Under the pieces are notes generated by a model that was given only the letters and a program-made list of their open reading frames with translations, ran no database searches and was not told where the DNA came from. The translations under genes were made by a program, and so were the position numbers. A DNA stretch of 41,512 bases, taken from assembly GCA_025356175.1 (NCBI GenBank), contig JANXUP010000057.1, positions 1 to 41,512 of the forward strand, read 5' to 3'. Of this stretch, positions 14,488 through 23,274 are shown piece by piece. This DNA is from Sphingomonadaceae bacterium (GTDB lineage: Bacteria > Pseudomonadota > Alphaproteobacteria > Sphingomonadales > Sphingomonadaceae). The stretch's first letter is position 1. Each line of letters opens with the position of its first letter.

Positions 14488-16038
14488 TTAGCGGGCTTGG
14501 CCGATGCGGTCCATCCATGAACCGGGATCGCCGATGGCGGTCTGGAACGCGCGAACCTCTGCCGCTGCGTCGTGACCGGGACGCTGTTCGGCCGACAGGA
14601 TCAGAACGGCGGTGGGGCTGGCTTGCAGCAGCAATCGGTCTCCGATATTTGCCAGCTTGAGCCGGGCATTGCTGCCCGTCAGCAGGTCGCCCGAGCGATA
14701 CCACGTGAAGGCCATGCGTTCGATTTGCCCGGCATGCGTGAGACGGTCGGAACGAGCCCCGGCCAATTGCGGGCCATTGCTGGTCCACGCCCAACCGCTG
14801 TCTGGCACCAGTGCGCCTTGCCCGAAGCCGCCCGCTTCGTGTCCCTCGTCCTGCCCGGCATAAAGCGCGTAGAATACGTCCACCTCGTCGCCCGCGGCGT
14901 TGCGATAGCGGCCCAGCAGGCGGTGATCGGCACCCAGCGCGCGCGGCTGCCATGAGGCAAGGGGCTTGAAGGGAACCTTCGTCCAGTCCGGAACATCCGG
15001 CAGGAAGACCTGGCGCGGCATTGGGGCCGAAAGGTCATCGGCCGCACCGGCCCAAGCTACCCCGCCCAACACCAAGGCCGCCGCGCCGATCAAAGCAACC
15101 GGCACTATCAGTGAAAATCGCTCGGTCTTGGCAAGCCACGAAGATGCCTTGAGCTTCGCCCAGTCCACATAGGGATCGTCGATGCCCCGATCGAAGAAAC
15201 GCCACGCCAAACCCAGCACTGCGGCAATCACTACGGCGAAAAAGACCCAGCCATAGATCAGGTGGTCGATCCCGCCAGCCCTCTCCACACCGACATATTG
15301 CGCGGCAAAGATCGTGCCCCAGGCGCGCACGCCGTTGGCCAGGATCGGGACGACTATGCACAGCGCAAAAAACGCGATCCGGCGCGGCCAGCTTCTGAAG
15401 CAGACGTTGCCGACCAACACCCCGAGCGCGATCATGGCGATCAGGAACTTGACCCCGGAACAGGCCTCGGCAACTTCGAACAGACCGGCTGACGTATCGA
15501 TGAACACCCCGTCGATGGTTGCGGGGATGTTGCTCAGGTGAACCAGCGCGACGGTCATCTTGGCGGTGATGATTTGCAGCGGCGGAACCAATTCGTCGCC
15601 GAACGGCACAAGGAAAGCCATATAAGCAAAGGGAAACAAGAGCCCGGCAAACACCCGCGGGCCGAGCAGCAGCAGGGCGCTCGCCGGCAGCATCGCCACT
15701 GTGCCGACTTGGCGCAGCAGGTCGAACCCGGCGAAAGCACCAAGCGTCCAGAGAAGGACGGCCCCGCCAAGCGCCAGCAAGCCAAGGCTCGATGGGCGCG
15801 GCTCCAGCTGGTCCACGATCTCGCGGCGCTGCCACGCGAGCCAGCCCAGAATGGCGGGGATCAGCAGCACATGGTTGTAGGTGGAGCTGTTCCACCACTG
15901 GCCGAACATCGCCAGCCAATCGGCAGCGAAGGCAATCAACAACGCCAGCCAAGCTATCCCGAGCGTGGCAAAGCTGCGCCGCCACGACGCCGGAACCTGC
16001 TTCAGGCCGGGGACCGCGACCAGAGCATCAGGCGGCAT
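14488..16038 (-). CDS. xrtA: Exosortase A fused to an EpsI domain
   Basis: A 516-aa protein. Residues 1 to about 290 are the polytopic exosortase with the transpeptidase-like triad: Cys193 in EACSGVKFLIAM, Arg238 in LANGVRAWG and His259 in DHLIYGWVFF. After a membrane helix at about 315-335 comes an EpsI-type domain (DUF3485) with LGRYRNAAGDEVDVFYALY and QIERMAFTWYRSG, facing the periplasm. XrtA cuts PEP-CTERM signals of exported proteins and probably passes them on to a cell-surface anchor. Such fusion is known in sphingomonads. I chose the ATG at 16038, overlapping the glycosyltransferase end by 11 bases; a start at 16077 would add 13 residues. No PEP-CTERM substrate gene is seen in the window. 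Confidence 0.93.
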   Translation of the reverse strand: MPPDALVAVPGLKQVPASWRRSFATLGIAWLALLIAFAADWLAMFGQWWNSSTYNHVLLIPAILGWLAWQRREIVDQLEPRPSSLGLLALGGAVLLWTLGAFAGFDLLRQVGTVAMLPASALLLLGPRVFAGLLFPFAYMAFLVPFGDELVPPLQIITAKMTVALVHLSNIPATIDGVFIDTSAGLFEVAEACSGVKFLIAMIALGVLVGNVCFRSWPRRIAFFALCIVVPILANGVRAWGTIFAAQYVGVERAGGIDHLIYGWVFFAVVIAAVLGLAWRFFDRGIDDPYVDWAKLKASSWLAKTERFSLIVPVALIGAAALVLGGVAWAGAADDLSAPMPRQVFLPDVPDWTKVPFKPLASWQPRALGADHRLLGRYRNAAGDEVDVFYALYAGQDEGHEAGGFGQGALVPDSGWAWTSNGPQLAGARSDRLTHAGQIERMAFTWYRSGDLLTGSNARLKLANIGDRLLLQASPTAVLILSAEQRPGHDAAAEVRAFQTAIGDPGSWMDRIGQAR

Positions 16039-17266
16039 CACGAACGGCCGTTTCGGAAAGGCCGAGCATCCCGGCAAGCGGTGCCAAGGTCGCCTGCCAG
16101 CTTAGCTTGTCGACCACGAAACGGCGCGCCTCGGCGCCCAGTGCCGCGCGCCGCACTGGATCGCCGAGCAATGCAACAGTCTTCCCAGCAAGTTCGGCAT
16201 CGCTTTCCGCCACGGCGTAATGATGGCCGTCGCTGCCACCGATCCCGGTCGCCGCGTCGGGCGTCAGGACCACCGGCAAAGTCATCGCCATCGCCTCCAG
16301 AACCTTGTTCTGGACGCCGCGCGCCAGTTCGAGCGGCACCAGCGCCAGATCTGCAGCGGCCAGATAACGCCGCATATCGCCGACCGCACCGTGCACGAAG
16401 ACATTGGTCCTGCCGTGCAACGCTTTCAAGCTTTCGGGCGGGTTGCGGCCAACCACATGAAAACTCGCCTCGGGAAAGGTCTGGCGGATGGCTGGGAGCA
16501 GGCGCTCGATCACCCGCCGCGCCGCTGCGATGTTGGGCGCGTAATCCATCTGCGCGGTAAACACGATGCGCGGCGATGACGCTGCCAGCATCGCCTCGGC
16601 CGGAACACATCCCACCGGATTGAAGAAGGACGCATCGATCCCGTTGCGCAGCGCGCGCACGTCGCATTCAAGCCGGTCTTGCGGGAGCAGCCGGGCGCGA
16701 AACAGCGCGGTCTCCTCGCTCGATACGAACAGGCTCACGTCGGAGCGCCGGGCGAGCCGCGCCTCTTCGGCGCCCAGCAACCGGCCTTCGCGGGCATCGA
16801 TCCACGCGCGCGGGCCCTTCCCTGCTTCGGCATAGGCTTCGAACTTCGCCGAATCGACGTCGACAAAATCGTAGATGATCCGGCCCTTGAAACTTGCCGG
16901 GATATATTGCCCCATCTGTCCCGAGAACGCGTAGATCGTGCTGACTGGCCGCTCCGCCAGCACGCGGCGGATGTAGGCGGCTAGTACGGGATCGCGGAAC
17001 GCGGTGAGACTGACTGGCGAACCGTGCACCAGCGCCTCAGCCCCGGCGCGGGCCAGCGATTTGCGGCGGAGCGTCAGGCAATGGCTCGCAGTTATCGCCG
17101 CCAACTCGCCTTCGTGCGCCATATCGGCAACGTCGTCGGCAAAGGTTGCGACGTGGACTGGTGCCAGCTCGGCAATGCGCCGCAAGACATGGTGCGAACG
17201 GATCTTGTCGCCGCGATTGGGCGGAAACGGGATGCGGTGCGACAGGAACAGAACCTCGCCGCTCAT
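16028..17266 (-). CDS. XrtA-associated glycosyltransferase (TIGR03087 type)
   Basis: A 412-aa GT-B/GT4-like glycosyltransferase. The N-terminal block LFLSHRIPFPPNRGDKIRSH is a hallmark of the TIGR03087 PEP-CTERM-associated family. The C-terminal Rossmann half has FTAQMDYAPNIAAARRVIER and the donor-binding block VPLELARGVQNKVLEAMAM. It would add one sugar to the EPS repeat unit at the cytoplasmic face; donor and linkage cannot be read. The ATG at 17266 overlaps the FemAB stop (ATGA), so they are translationally coupled. Frames extending upstream to 17401 run through the FemAB gene and are not real. Confidence 0.92.
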   Translation of the reverse strand: MSGEVLFLSHRIPFPPNRGDKIRSHHVLRRIAELAPVHVATFADDVADMAHEGELAAITASHCLTLRRKSLARAGAEALVHGSPVSLTAFRDPVLAAYIRRVLAERPVSTIYAFSGQMGQYIPASFKGRIIYDFVDVDSAKFEAYAEAGKGPRAWIDAREGRLLGAEEARLARRSDVSLFVSSEETALFRARLLPQDRLECDVRALRNGIDASFFNPVGCVPAEAMLAASSPRIVFTAQMDYAPNIAAARRVIERLLPAIRQTFPEASFHVVGRNPPESLKALHGRTNVFVHGAVGDMRRYLAAADLALVPLELARGVQNKVLEAMAMTLPVVLTPDAATGIGGSDGHHYAVAESDAELAGKTVALLGDPVRRAALGAEARRFVVDKLSWQATLAPLAGMLGLSETAVRDAA

Positions 17267-18339
17267 CCCAGACCCCGTGCGATAGACGGACCGATCAGGT
17301 TGGCGAGCGGCAGCGGCAGCCGCTTCCACAATTCGATCCGTGCGGAATGCTTGTCGCTGGTCGGATCGGCATCGCGCGCGGCGCAGCCAGGAGCGGTCCA
17401 CTGTGCGTAAGACAACGGCTCGGGCTCGAACCCCCAGTTGCGCTTGAAATCGTAAGCCCCGCTGTTGGTCTTCGACCGCCCAAAGTCGAATGCACTGCAG
17501 CCGCGCCGCCGGGCGTGGAGCATCAGTTCATAATACATCCGGTCATTGGCGCGCAGCCGCCGTGCATCGCGGGTGCCGCCGCCCCAATAGGGCATCACCG
17601 CTCCGCCGTGATACAGCGAGAGCACGCTGGCGACGGGGCCGCCGCCGCTCCACACGGTCAAGATGTCGGCATCATCGCCAAAAGCATCGAGCACGGCGGT
17701 AAACAGGCTGGCCGGGAACACCGGAGTGCCCAGGTTGCGCACGCTTTCGGCATAGACGGCGTAGTGTGCAGCGCGGTCACGATCGGCGGTGCCGACGGTG
17801 ATCGCAAGATCGTTCGCCAAGCCCTTGCGCACTTCGGCCCGCTGCTTGCGCGGCACCAACAAAAGCTGCGCCTCGTCATCGGCGGCGAGTGTCTGGACGA
17901 ACCCGCAATGCGATTCGCACTTGACCGCCCAACCGCTCCGGCGCTGCGGCAAGGTACCGCCGCGCAGCTCGATCGAGGGGCAATGCAGCCGCATCGCCAG
18001 CTCTTCCAGCGCGCGGAATATCGCGGCCGAAGGCGTGCCTTCCTTGAGCAGCAAACCGCCGCCGACGGCAAACCCGCTGGAAGCCAGCATCCGCCCGAAG
18101 ATCGGCGAATGAATTTCGCTGAGCGGCAAGTAGGCAGCGATTTCACCGTTGCTCTCGGCGATCAGGGCATGCGCCTTGTTGCCGGTTCCCTGTGCACTGG
18201 CGAGCAGCCAGGCTGGACGATGGAACGGCGTTCCCTCTGGATGGCTGCCAACGAAGCGTTCGATCCGGGCCTGTTCACCCGGATCGCGCAGATCCGCCAC
18301 GCTCACGCGCAGCGCGGCAGGACGAAACGGCGCGTTCAT
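17263..18339 (-). CDS. FemAB-like protein of the XrtA system
   Basis: A 358-aa protein with two GNAT-like halves, matching the FemAB family of exosortase A loci (TIGR03019). Visible blocks: PFHRPAWLLASAQGTGNKAH, FAVGGGLLLKEGTPSAA, RKQRAEVRKGLAN, then PYWGGGTRDARRLRANDRMY and FDFGRSKTNSGAYDFKRNWG. FemAB proteins transfer aminoacyl groups from tRNA to peptidoglycan precursors; in this setting an aminoacyl or acyl substitution of a polysaccharide or lipid-linked precursor is more likely, but unproven. The start at 18339 overlaps the deacetylase stop by four bases (ATGA), and the stop overlaps the glycosyltransferase ATG the same way. Confidence 0.9.
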   Translation of the reverse strand: MNAPFRPAALRVSVADLRDPGEQARIERFVGSHPEGTPFHRPAWLLASAQGTGNKAHALIAESNGEIAAYLPLSEIHSPIFGRMLASSGFAVGGGLLLKEGTPSAAIFRALEELAMRLHCPSIELRGGTLPQRRSGWAVKCESHCGFVQTLAADDEAQLLLVPRKQRAEVRKGLANDLAITVGTADRDRAAHYAVYAESVRNLGTPVFPASLFTAVLDAFGDDADILTVWSGGGPVASVLSLYHGGAVMPYWGGGTRDARRLRANDRMYYELMLHARRRGCSAFDFGRSKTNSGAYDFKRNWGFEPEPLSYAQWTAPGCAARDADPTSDKHSARIELWKRLPLPLANLIGPSIARGLG

Positions 18340-19205
18340 GCCGCGAGGTCCACCGCTCGGGAAGCTTCGCGGTGCGCCAGCACATCCATCCGGCCCCACT
18401 CAAATTCGCGCACCAGTTGCTCGAGCTTTTCGGCCATGACCGAAAGATTGGTATAGTGCCTGACCTTCGAACGCAGCGACGCGCCGGTGACCCGCGGCTG
18501 GGCCGGGTCGATTTCCCATGGGTGGAAGTAGAACACCGCGGGGCGCCCATCGCGGGTGTTGACCTGACGGATCGCCCAGCGCGAAAAGCCGTAGGGCAGC
18601 ACGCGAAAGAACCCGCCCCCGCCCGCAGCCAAACGCCGGCCAGCGAAGTGCGCCGTGGTGACCGGTATTTCGATGAGGTCGCTCCACGGCAGCGGCTTGA
18701 ATGCGAAACGCGGGGCCTCACGCCAGCCATAGTGATCGTGCGCGATCGGGGCGACGCTCGAGCTGTATTTGAAGCCTTGTTCGGCCAGAACCATGTAAGC
18801 CCACGGCGTGCGGCTATCGATCGAGAAGCTGGGCGCGCGGTACCCGGTGATTTCAACCCCTGCGGCGTCCTCGATCACTTTCCGGCTACGCTCAAGGTCG
18901 GCGGCGAATGACTTGCTGTCGAGTCGGAAAACCCGTTCGTGATCCCACCCGTGACTGGCAATCTCATGTCCAGCAGCGACGATCTGGCGCATCAGCGGCC
19001 CGTGGCGCTGCGCCACCCAGCCCAACGTAAAGAAGGTCGCCTTGACGTCGGCTTTGGCGAACATGTCGAGAATCGCCGAGCAATTGCGCTCGACCCGGTC
19101 AGCCAGGCCGTCCCAGTTGCTCCGATCGATCACGCCTTCGAAGGCGCCGACCTGGAACCAGTCCTCGACGTCCACCGAAAGACCATTGATTACCCGTTCA
19201 GTCAT
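18336..19205 (-). CDS. XrtA-associated polysaccharide deacetylase (NodB fold, DUF3473)
   Basis: A 289-aa NodB-homology deacetylase. Motif 1 is LSVDVEDWFQ (catalytic Asp-Asp pair region), motif 2 is SHGWDHERV (His-x3-His metal ligands), motif 3 is YRAPSFSID, and motif 5 includes FYFHPWEID. The DUF3473 C-terminal part is present (PRFAFKPLPW and RSKVRHYTNL). It should remove N- or O-acetyl groups from the exopolysaccharide or a precursor. There is no signal peptide, as is usual for this family. The ATG at 19205 has AGGAGG ten bases upstream and lies 23 bases after the ATPase stop. Confidence 0.93.
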   Translation of the reverse strand: MTERVINGLSVDVEDWFQVGAFEGVIDRSNWDGLADRVERNCSAILDMFAKADVKATFFTLGWVAQRHGPLMRQIVAAGHEIASHGWDHERVFRLDSKSFAADLERSRKVIEDAAGVEITGYRAPSFSIDSRTPWAYMVLAEQGFKYSSSVAPIAHDHYGWREAPRFAFKPLPWSDLIEIPVTTAHFAGRRLAAGGGGFFRVLPYGFSRWAIRQVNTRDGRPAVFYFHPWEIDPAQPRVTGASLRSKVRHYTNLSVMAEKLEQLVREFEWGRMDVLAHREASRAVDLAA

Positions 19206-19228
19206 GCGCTGCGCGCCTCCTGCACAGG

Positions 19229-20398
19229 TCAGGCCGCGGCGCGGCTGGCGTCGTCGGCTTCGATCCACTCGATCAGCATGGTCAGCGTGTGACGGATGGT
19301 GCGTTCCTGCTCGAGCATCTTGGCCTCGAATTGGCTGAGCTTCGCCTCGACCGCGGCAAGCGCTGAACCGTGAGCCGGATCGCCCGCCGATGCCGGCGCT
19401 GCTTCCTGCTCGTTGGCAAGCTCGATCACCGCCTGCTGCAATTCGGCGATCTGCGCATCGCGCTCGGCCAGCATCGACTGCAACTGCGCGAGCGCAACCG
19501 CGTCAACCGGAGGCGGTGCCGGAGCAGCAATTACAGCAGCGACGAGTTCTTCCGGTTTGGCTGCGGGCCGGCTCAGCGGCATCGTGCCGTCGAGTTCGAG
19601 TTCCTCAAGCACCTGGCTCAGCATCGCGCCGTCGATGCGGCTGCGCTGATCGACCGCGCCGAGCATCATCAGCCGGTTGCAGATCTGGTTGATCCGGCGC
19701 GGCACGCCGCCCGAAGCTTCGAACAATTCGGTGAACACGCGCTGGTCGAACTTGGGATTGCTGTTCCAGCCGACGCACTTCAGGCGGTGCTCGATGTAGG
19801 GCTGGACTTCAGCGAGCTCCATCGCGTCAAGGTGATGCGCCGCAATTACGCGCTGGCGCAGCTGTTCGAGTTGCGGATGTTCCTGGATGGTATCGCGGAA
19901 TTCGGGCTGGCCGAGCAGCAGCGCCTGGATCAGCGGATGCGCGCCGAGCTGGAAGTTCGACAGCATGCGCAGCTCTTCGAGCGCTTCCAGTTCAAGGTTC
20001 TGGCTTTCGTCGACCACCAGCAGGCAGCGCCGTCCTGCGCGTGCCTCGTCATGCAGGAATGCCTCGATCGCGCCCAGCGCGCTGGCCTTATCGTGTCCGT
20101 CAACGATCAAGCCGAACGCCTGCGCAACCACGTGGACCAGTTCCTCGCCATCGAGCTTGCTGGTGACGATCTGCGCAGCGGTGAGCCGAGCCGGGTCGAT
20201 CGTCGCCATCAGATGCGCGACCAGCGTCGATTTGCCTGCGCCAACCTCGCCGGTGATCACCACGAAGCCTTCGCCCTGCGCGAGGCCGTACGAGAGGTAC
20301 GACAGCGCCTTGCGGTGCGTCAGGCTTTCAAAATAGAAAGTCGGATCGGGCGTAAGCTGGAAGGGGCGCCCGGTCAGCCCGTAGAAATCATTAAACAT
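19229..20398 (-). CDS. XrtA-associated ExeA-like ATPase
   Basis: A 389-aa AAA-type ATPase of the ExeA/GspA class. The family start MFNDFYGLTGRPFQLTPDP fixes the ATG at 20398. Walker A is GEVGAGKSTLVAHL (about residues 50-63), Walker B CLLVVDESQNLE, and the sensor region GVPRRINQICNRLM. The C-terminal third (from about 275) is Ala/Pro-rich and then a predicted coiled coil (LQSMLAERDAQIAELQQAVI, and later LSQFEAKMLEQERTI). It matches the ATPase always found in exosortase A loci (TIGR03015). By analogy with ExeA it may assemble or energise an envelope export complex; the actual role is unknown. It sits between the beta-barrel gene (20-base gap) and the deacetylase. Confidence 0.92.
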   Translation of the reverse strand: MFNDFYGLTGRPFQLTPDPTFYFESLTHRKALSYLSYGLAQGEGFVVITGEVGAGKSTLVAHLMATIDPARLTAAQIVTSKLDGEELVHVVAQAFGLIVDGHDKASALGAIEAFLHDEARAGRRCLLVVDESQNLELEALEELRMLSNFQLGAHPLIQALLLGQPEFRDTIQEHPQLEQLRQRVIAAHHLDAMELAEVQPYIEHRLKCVGWNSNPKFDQRVFTELFEASGGVPRRINQICNRLMMLGAVDQRSRIDGAMLSQVLEELELDGTMPLSRPAAKPEELVAAVIAAPAPPPVDAVALAQLQSMLAERDAQIAELQQAVIELANEQEAAPASAGDPAHGSALAAVEAKLSQFEAKMLEQERTIRHTLTMLIEWIEADDASRAAA

Positions 20399-20418
20399 CG
20401 AAATATCCCTTTCCAGGC

Positions 20419-22179
20419 TCAGAACGAGTAGCGCAGGCCGACGAGCCCGCTCGCGGTCCAGATATCCTGGAGCACTTCGCGGTTGACGCCATTGATGCCC
20501 ACAGCGGCCGTTGCAGTCAGGTTGCCGGTGAGCGTGCGATAATAAGCAGCGGTTGCGCCGAGCGAGCTGGAGTTGCCAGCAAGAGCGTCTCCGCTTTGGT
20601 ACCAGTTCGCCCACACATTGGTGCCGAAGCTGGAATTCCGGTCGATCCGCCCGTTGAGGTAAGCGGCGACCCAGTAATTCTCGTCGATCACTCCGTTGGC
20701 GAGCGCGAGCACGGTGCCCGGCGCGGCGATGAAGGTGTGACGGTCATACCCGGCATCCACGCCGTACTGCAGGTTGTTGCCCTGGATTCCGAGGCTCGCC
20801 ATCACCCCGCGGCCGCGGAAGGTGGCCGAGCGGACCGAGCCGAGCGCGCCGTTGAGGCACCCGCCGCCGCTGTTGCCCTGCGCGGTCGTCGTGCCCGCAA
20901 CGCAGGTGCTGAGCCCGCCGGTAAGCGGATTGCGCAAGCCATCGAACTGGGTCGGCAAGTCGGCCAGCGCCTGGTTGAGGCGGCCGCCGAAGCCCGAAAT
21001 CCCGTCATAGACCGAGACATTAAGCGTGGTGCGCGAATTGGGCGCGTAAGCGAAGCTGCCGAAATAGGTGGTCGAGCCATAGCGGCGACCGACATGCGCT
21101 TCCAATGCAGTGCGGCGGCTGGGCCGCCACATCACGCCGGCATCCCAGATCAGCCCTTCGGCCTCGTAAGAAATCTGGCGCGGCTGGCTTGTGTCGGTGA
21201 CATAGCGGCCATTGGCGGCGAGCACCGGCAAACCGGTCAGCGTATCGATCAACGCGTCGCGCTGTGAAACCTCGACTTTCTCATAGCCGACACCGCCGAC
21301 CAGCGCGAGGTCGCTGCCGAGCGGCAGCAGCGCATCGGCGCGCACGTGCTTGTCATCGATACGCTGATCGAGATTGGATACATCTTCGTGGTTCCAGCCA
21401 GCGCCCAGCCCCAGCCCGATCGGCAGGAGTGTGCCCGCCTTGGTGCCAAGGTGCAGCACGGCGTTGTGCACGGTGCCGTCGTCATAAAGATCGACCGGCG
21501 TCTGCCCGGGGTTTGCCGGAAGGACGTTCGGGGTTGTCACTCGCGTATAGCCGAAGCGGTAATGCCCCTCGACGTCGATATCGCCCAGTTGGGTCTTGAG
21601 CGACGGGCCGATGTAGCCGCCATAGACCTGCGCCGAGCTATTGCCGAATTCGAGCCCCGGAGTTGTCGCGCCGTTATTCTCGACGCTCATCCGCGCGGCC
21701 ATAGCCCCGCCTTCGATGAACAACGTGTGCGGCACCACGGCCACATTAGCCCGGGCCACACCGCTGACCACATCGCTGTCGCTGATCTTGTTGCCGCCCC
21801 AACCAAAGCGGCGCTCATACCGCACCGCGACACCGGCCTGAGCGTTGCGGCCGTTGAGCTGGGCCTCGACGCCGGCCGAGACGGTCGAATAGGTCAGAGT
21901 TTCATTGCCAGGTGAAAGTTCGGCCGTAACCACCTGCTGCGCCTCGATATAAGGTGTGACGCGGATCCGGCCAGTGTGGCGCGAGATGCCGGGCAGCACT
22001 GTGCCGCTATCGCCATCGTCAGCGGCCTCGTCACCGTCATCCGATCCGGAATTTGCGGACGCTGCGGGACCAGACCCGCCGAGATCGCCATACGGCATAG
22101 TCTGCGCATGTGCGGCGCATGGGGTCACGACTGCAAAGAGCGCGGTTGCGGCGAGCGAAGTAAGGTATTGCGGCTTCAT
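20419..22179 (-). CDS. XrtA-associated outer-membrane beta-barrel protein
   Basis: A 586-aa exported protein. Signal peptide about 1-25 (SLAATALFAVVTPCAAHA). An acidic, Gly/Ser-rich low-complexity segment follows (SGSDDGDEAADDGDSG). The rest consists of alternating amphipathic strands ending in LVGLRYSF, the BAM signal. Position between the kinase and the ATPase matches the beta-barrel of exosortase A loci (TIGR03014/03016 type) and suggests the outer-membrane channel or scaffold for the polymer, comparable to PelB/AlgE-like roles; that is inference. GGAGG lies six bases before the ATG, and the start is only two bases after the kinase stop, so the ribosome site lies inside the kinase's last codons. 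Confidence 0.87.
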   Translation of the reverse strand: MKPQYLTSLAATALFAVVTPCAAHAQTMPYGDLGGSGPAASANSGSDDGDEAADDGDSGTVLPGISRHTGRIRVTPYIEAQQVVTAELSPGNETLTYSTVSAGVEAQLNGRNAQAGVAVRYERRFGWGGNKISDSDVVSGVARANVAVVPHTLFIEGGAMAARMSVENNGATTPGLEFGNSSAQVYGGYIGPSLKTQLGDIDVEGHYRFGYTRVTTPNVLPANPGQTPVDLYDDGTVHNAVLHLGTKAGTLLPIGLGLGAGWNHEDVSNLDQRIDDKHVRADALLPLGSDLALVGGVGYEKVEVSQRDALIDTLTGLPVLAANGRYVTDTSQPRQISYEAEGLIWDAGVMWRPSRRTALEAHVGRRYGSTTYFGSFAYAPNSRTTLNVSVYDGISGFGGRLNQALADLPTQFDGLRNPLTGGLSTCVAGTTTAQGNSGGGCLNGALGSVRSATFRGRGVMASLGIQGNNLQYGVDAGYDRHTFIAAPGTVLALANGVIDENYWVAAYLNGRIDRNSSFGTNVWANWYQSGDALAGNSSSLGATAAYYRTLTGNLTATAAVGINGVNREVLQDIWTASGLVGLRYSF

Positions 22180-22181
22180 GA

Positions 22182-23267
22182 TCAGCCTCCGTATCCGTAG
22201 TAGGACCCGAAGCGGCGACCGCTCGGGCTGAAGTGGACGGCATTCAGAATGAGTTGAATGTTCGGGCAGGCCGAAAGCAACGAGACGGCATCCTCAAGGC
22301 TGCTCTGCGCCGTCTTGTCGCAGCGGGCGACGACCACGGCCTGGCCCACGTATTTGGCGAGAGCAGCGGCTGGCGATGCTGCGAGCGCTGGCGGGGAATC
22401 GAAAATCACGAAGCGCTGCGGCGCGCCCTGCACCAGGTGATCCAGCACGGTGCGGGTCCGCGAGCTGGTCAGGTATTCAGTGTCGGATGTAGTTGCGACA
22501 CCTGCCGGAAGCACCCAAAGTCCTGGGATATCGGTGCCGATCACGCAGTCCGCGGCGTCGATTTCCGGATTGGCCAGCGCGTCCATCAAACCGGGCCCAC
22601 CGGGCAGGCCCAGCATCGACAGGACCGATGGCTTGGCGAAATCGGCGTCGACCAGCAATACTTCGCATTCTTTCTCGGCGGCGATCGCCAGCGCGAGATT
22701 GACTGAGGTAAAGCTCTTCCCCTCACCTGGATGCGGCGAGCAGATCAGCACCCTCTGCGCCGCAGGACCCATGCCCTGCTGGGCGAGCTGATCGGCGTTG
22801 AGCAGCAGCTGGCGCTTCACAATGCGGAATTCCTCGAGCACTGCGGTGACGGTGCTTTCCGGAACGATTAGACCCTGGTCACGCAAATGCTGGCGATTGA
22901 CCGTGTGGCGCGCACCCTTGAACACCACTGGTTCGGGCAGCTTTGCCACGGCTTGGGCAGGCTTGGCTGCTGCCGCTTCAAGCACCTCGCCCACGACAAC
23001 TTCGGGTGCCGCTTGCGGCGTAACCGGGGCCGAAGCAGCCATCGGCGCTTCAGCCACCGGCGACACCACGGCTTCTTCGACGACCTCATCAGCGCGGCGA
23101 TAAAGGCGGCGCTTGCTCGGCGGGGGAACCAGGTTTTCCGGGATCGGCGCAGAGGTAAGCTGGACGAGATCGTAATTGCGCACCACGCGCTCGATCAACG
23201 TCGCGCCCCTCGCCTTGGGCACTTCCGCTTCGCCTTCGGAGAGGGGGATTTTGCTGTGCTTGGTCAT
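22182..23267 (-). CDS. XrtA-associated tyrosine autokinase (BY-kinase, CpsD/CapB-like)
   Basis: A 361-aa cytosolic BY-kinase. Walker A is SPHPGEGKSFTSVNLA (about 177-192), Walker A' LLVDADFAKPS (about 204-214) and Walker B FVIFDSPP. The C-terminal tyrosine cluster is short (GSYYGYGG, three Tyr). The N-terminal third holds a long Ala/Val/Pro-rich linker (about 65-115) of no known fold. The kinase would pair with the chain-length protein encoded just upstream and cycle between phosphorylated and free states to drive EPS polymerisation and export. The start at 23267 has GAGGA upstream and lies seven bases after the chain-length gene. The tyrosine phosphatase at 33245-34021 is a possible but unlinked partner. 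Confidence 0.92.
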   Translation of the reverse strand: MTKHSKIPLSEGEAEVPKARGATLIERVVRNYDLVQLTSAPIPENLVPPPSKRRLYRRADEVVEEAVVSPVAEAPMAASAPVTPQAAPEVVVGEVLEAAAAKPAQAVAKLPEPVVFKGARHTVNRQHLRDQGLIVPESTVTAVLEEFRIVKRQLLLNADQLAQQGMGPAAQRVLICSPHPGEGKSFTSVNLALAIAAEKECEVLLVDADFAKPSVLSMLGLPGGPGLMDALANPEIDAADCVIGTDIPGLWVLPAGVATTSDTEYLTSSRTRTVLDHLVQGAPQRFVIFDSPPALAASPAAALAKYVGQAVVVARCDKTAQSSLEDAVSLLSACPNIQLILNAVHFSPSGRRFGSYYGYGG

Positions 23268-23274
23268 ACGTTCC

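Noticed and set aside
15538..16560. A 340-codon plus-strand frame
   Set aside because: Antisense to xrtA and the glycosyltransferase; Arg/Pro/Ala-rich shadow.
17146..18456. A 436-codon plus-strand frame
   Set aside because: Antisense to the FemAB-like and glycosyltransferase genes, which are certain; no family features.
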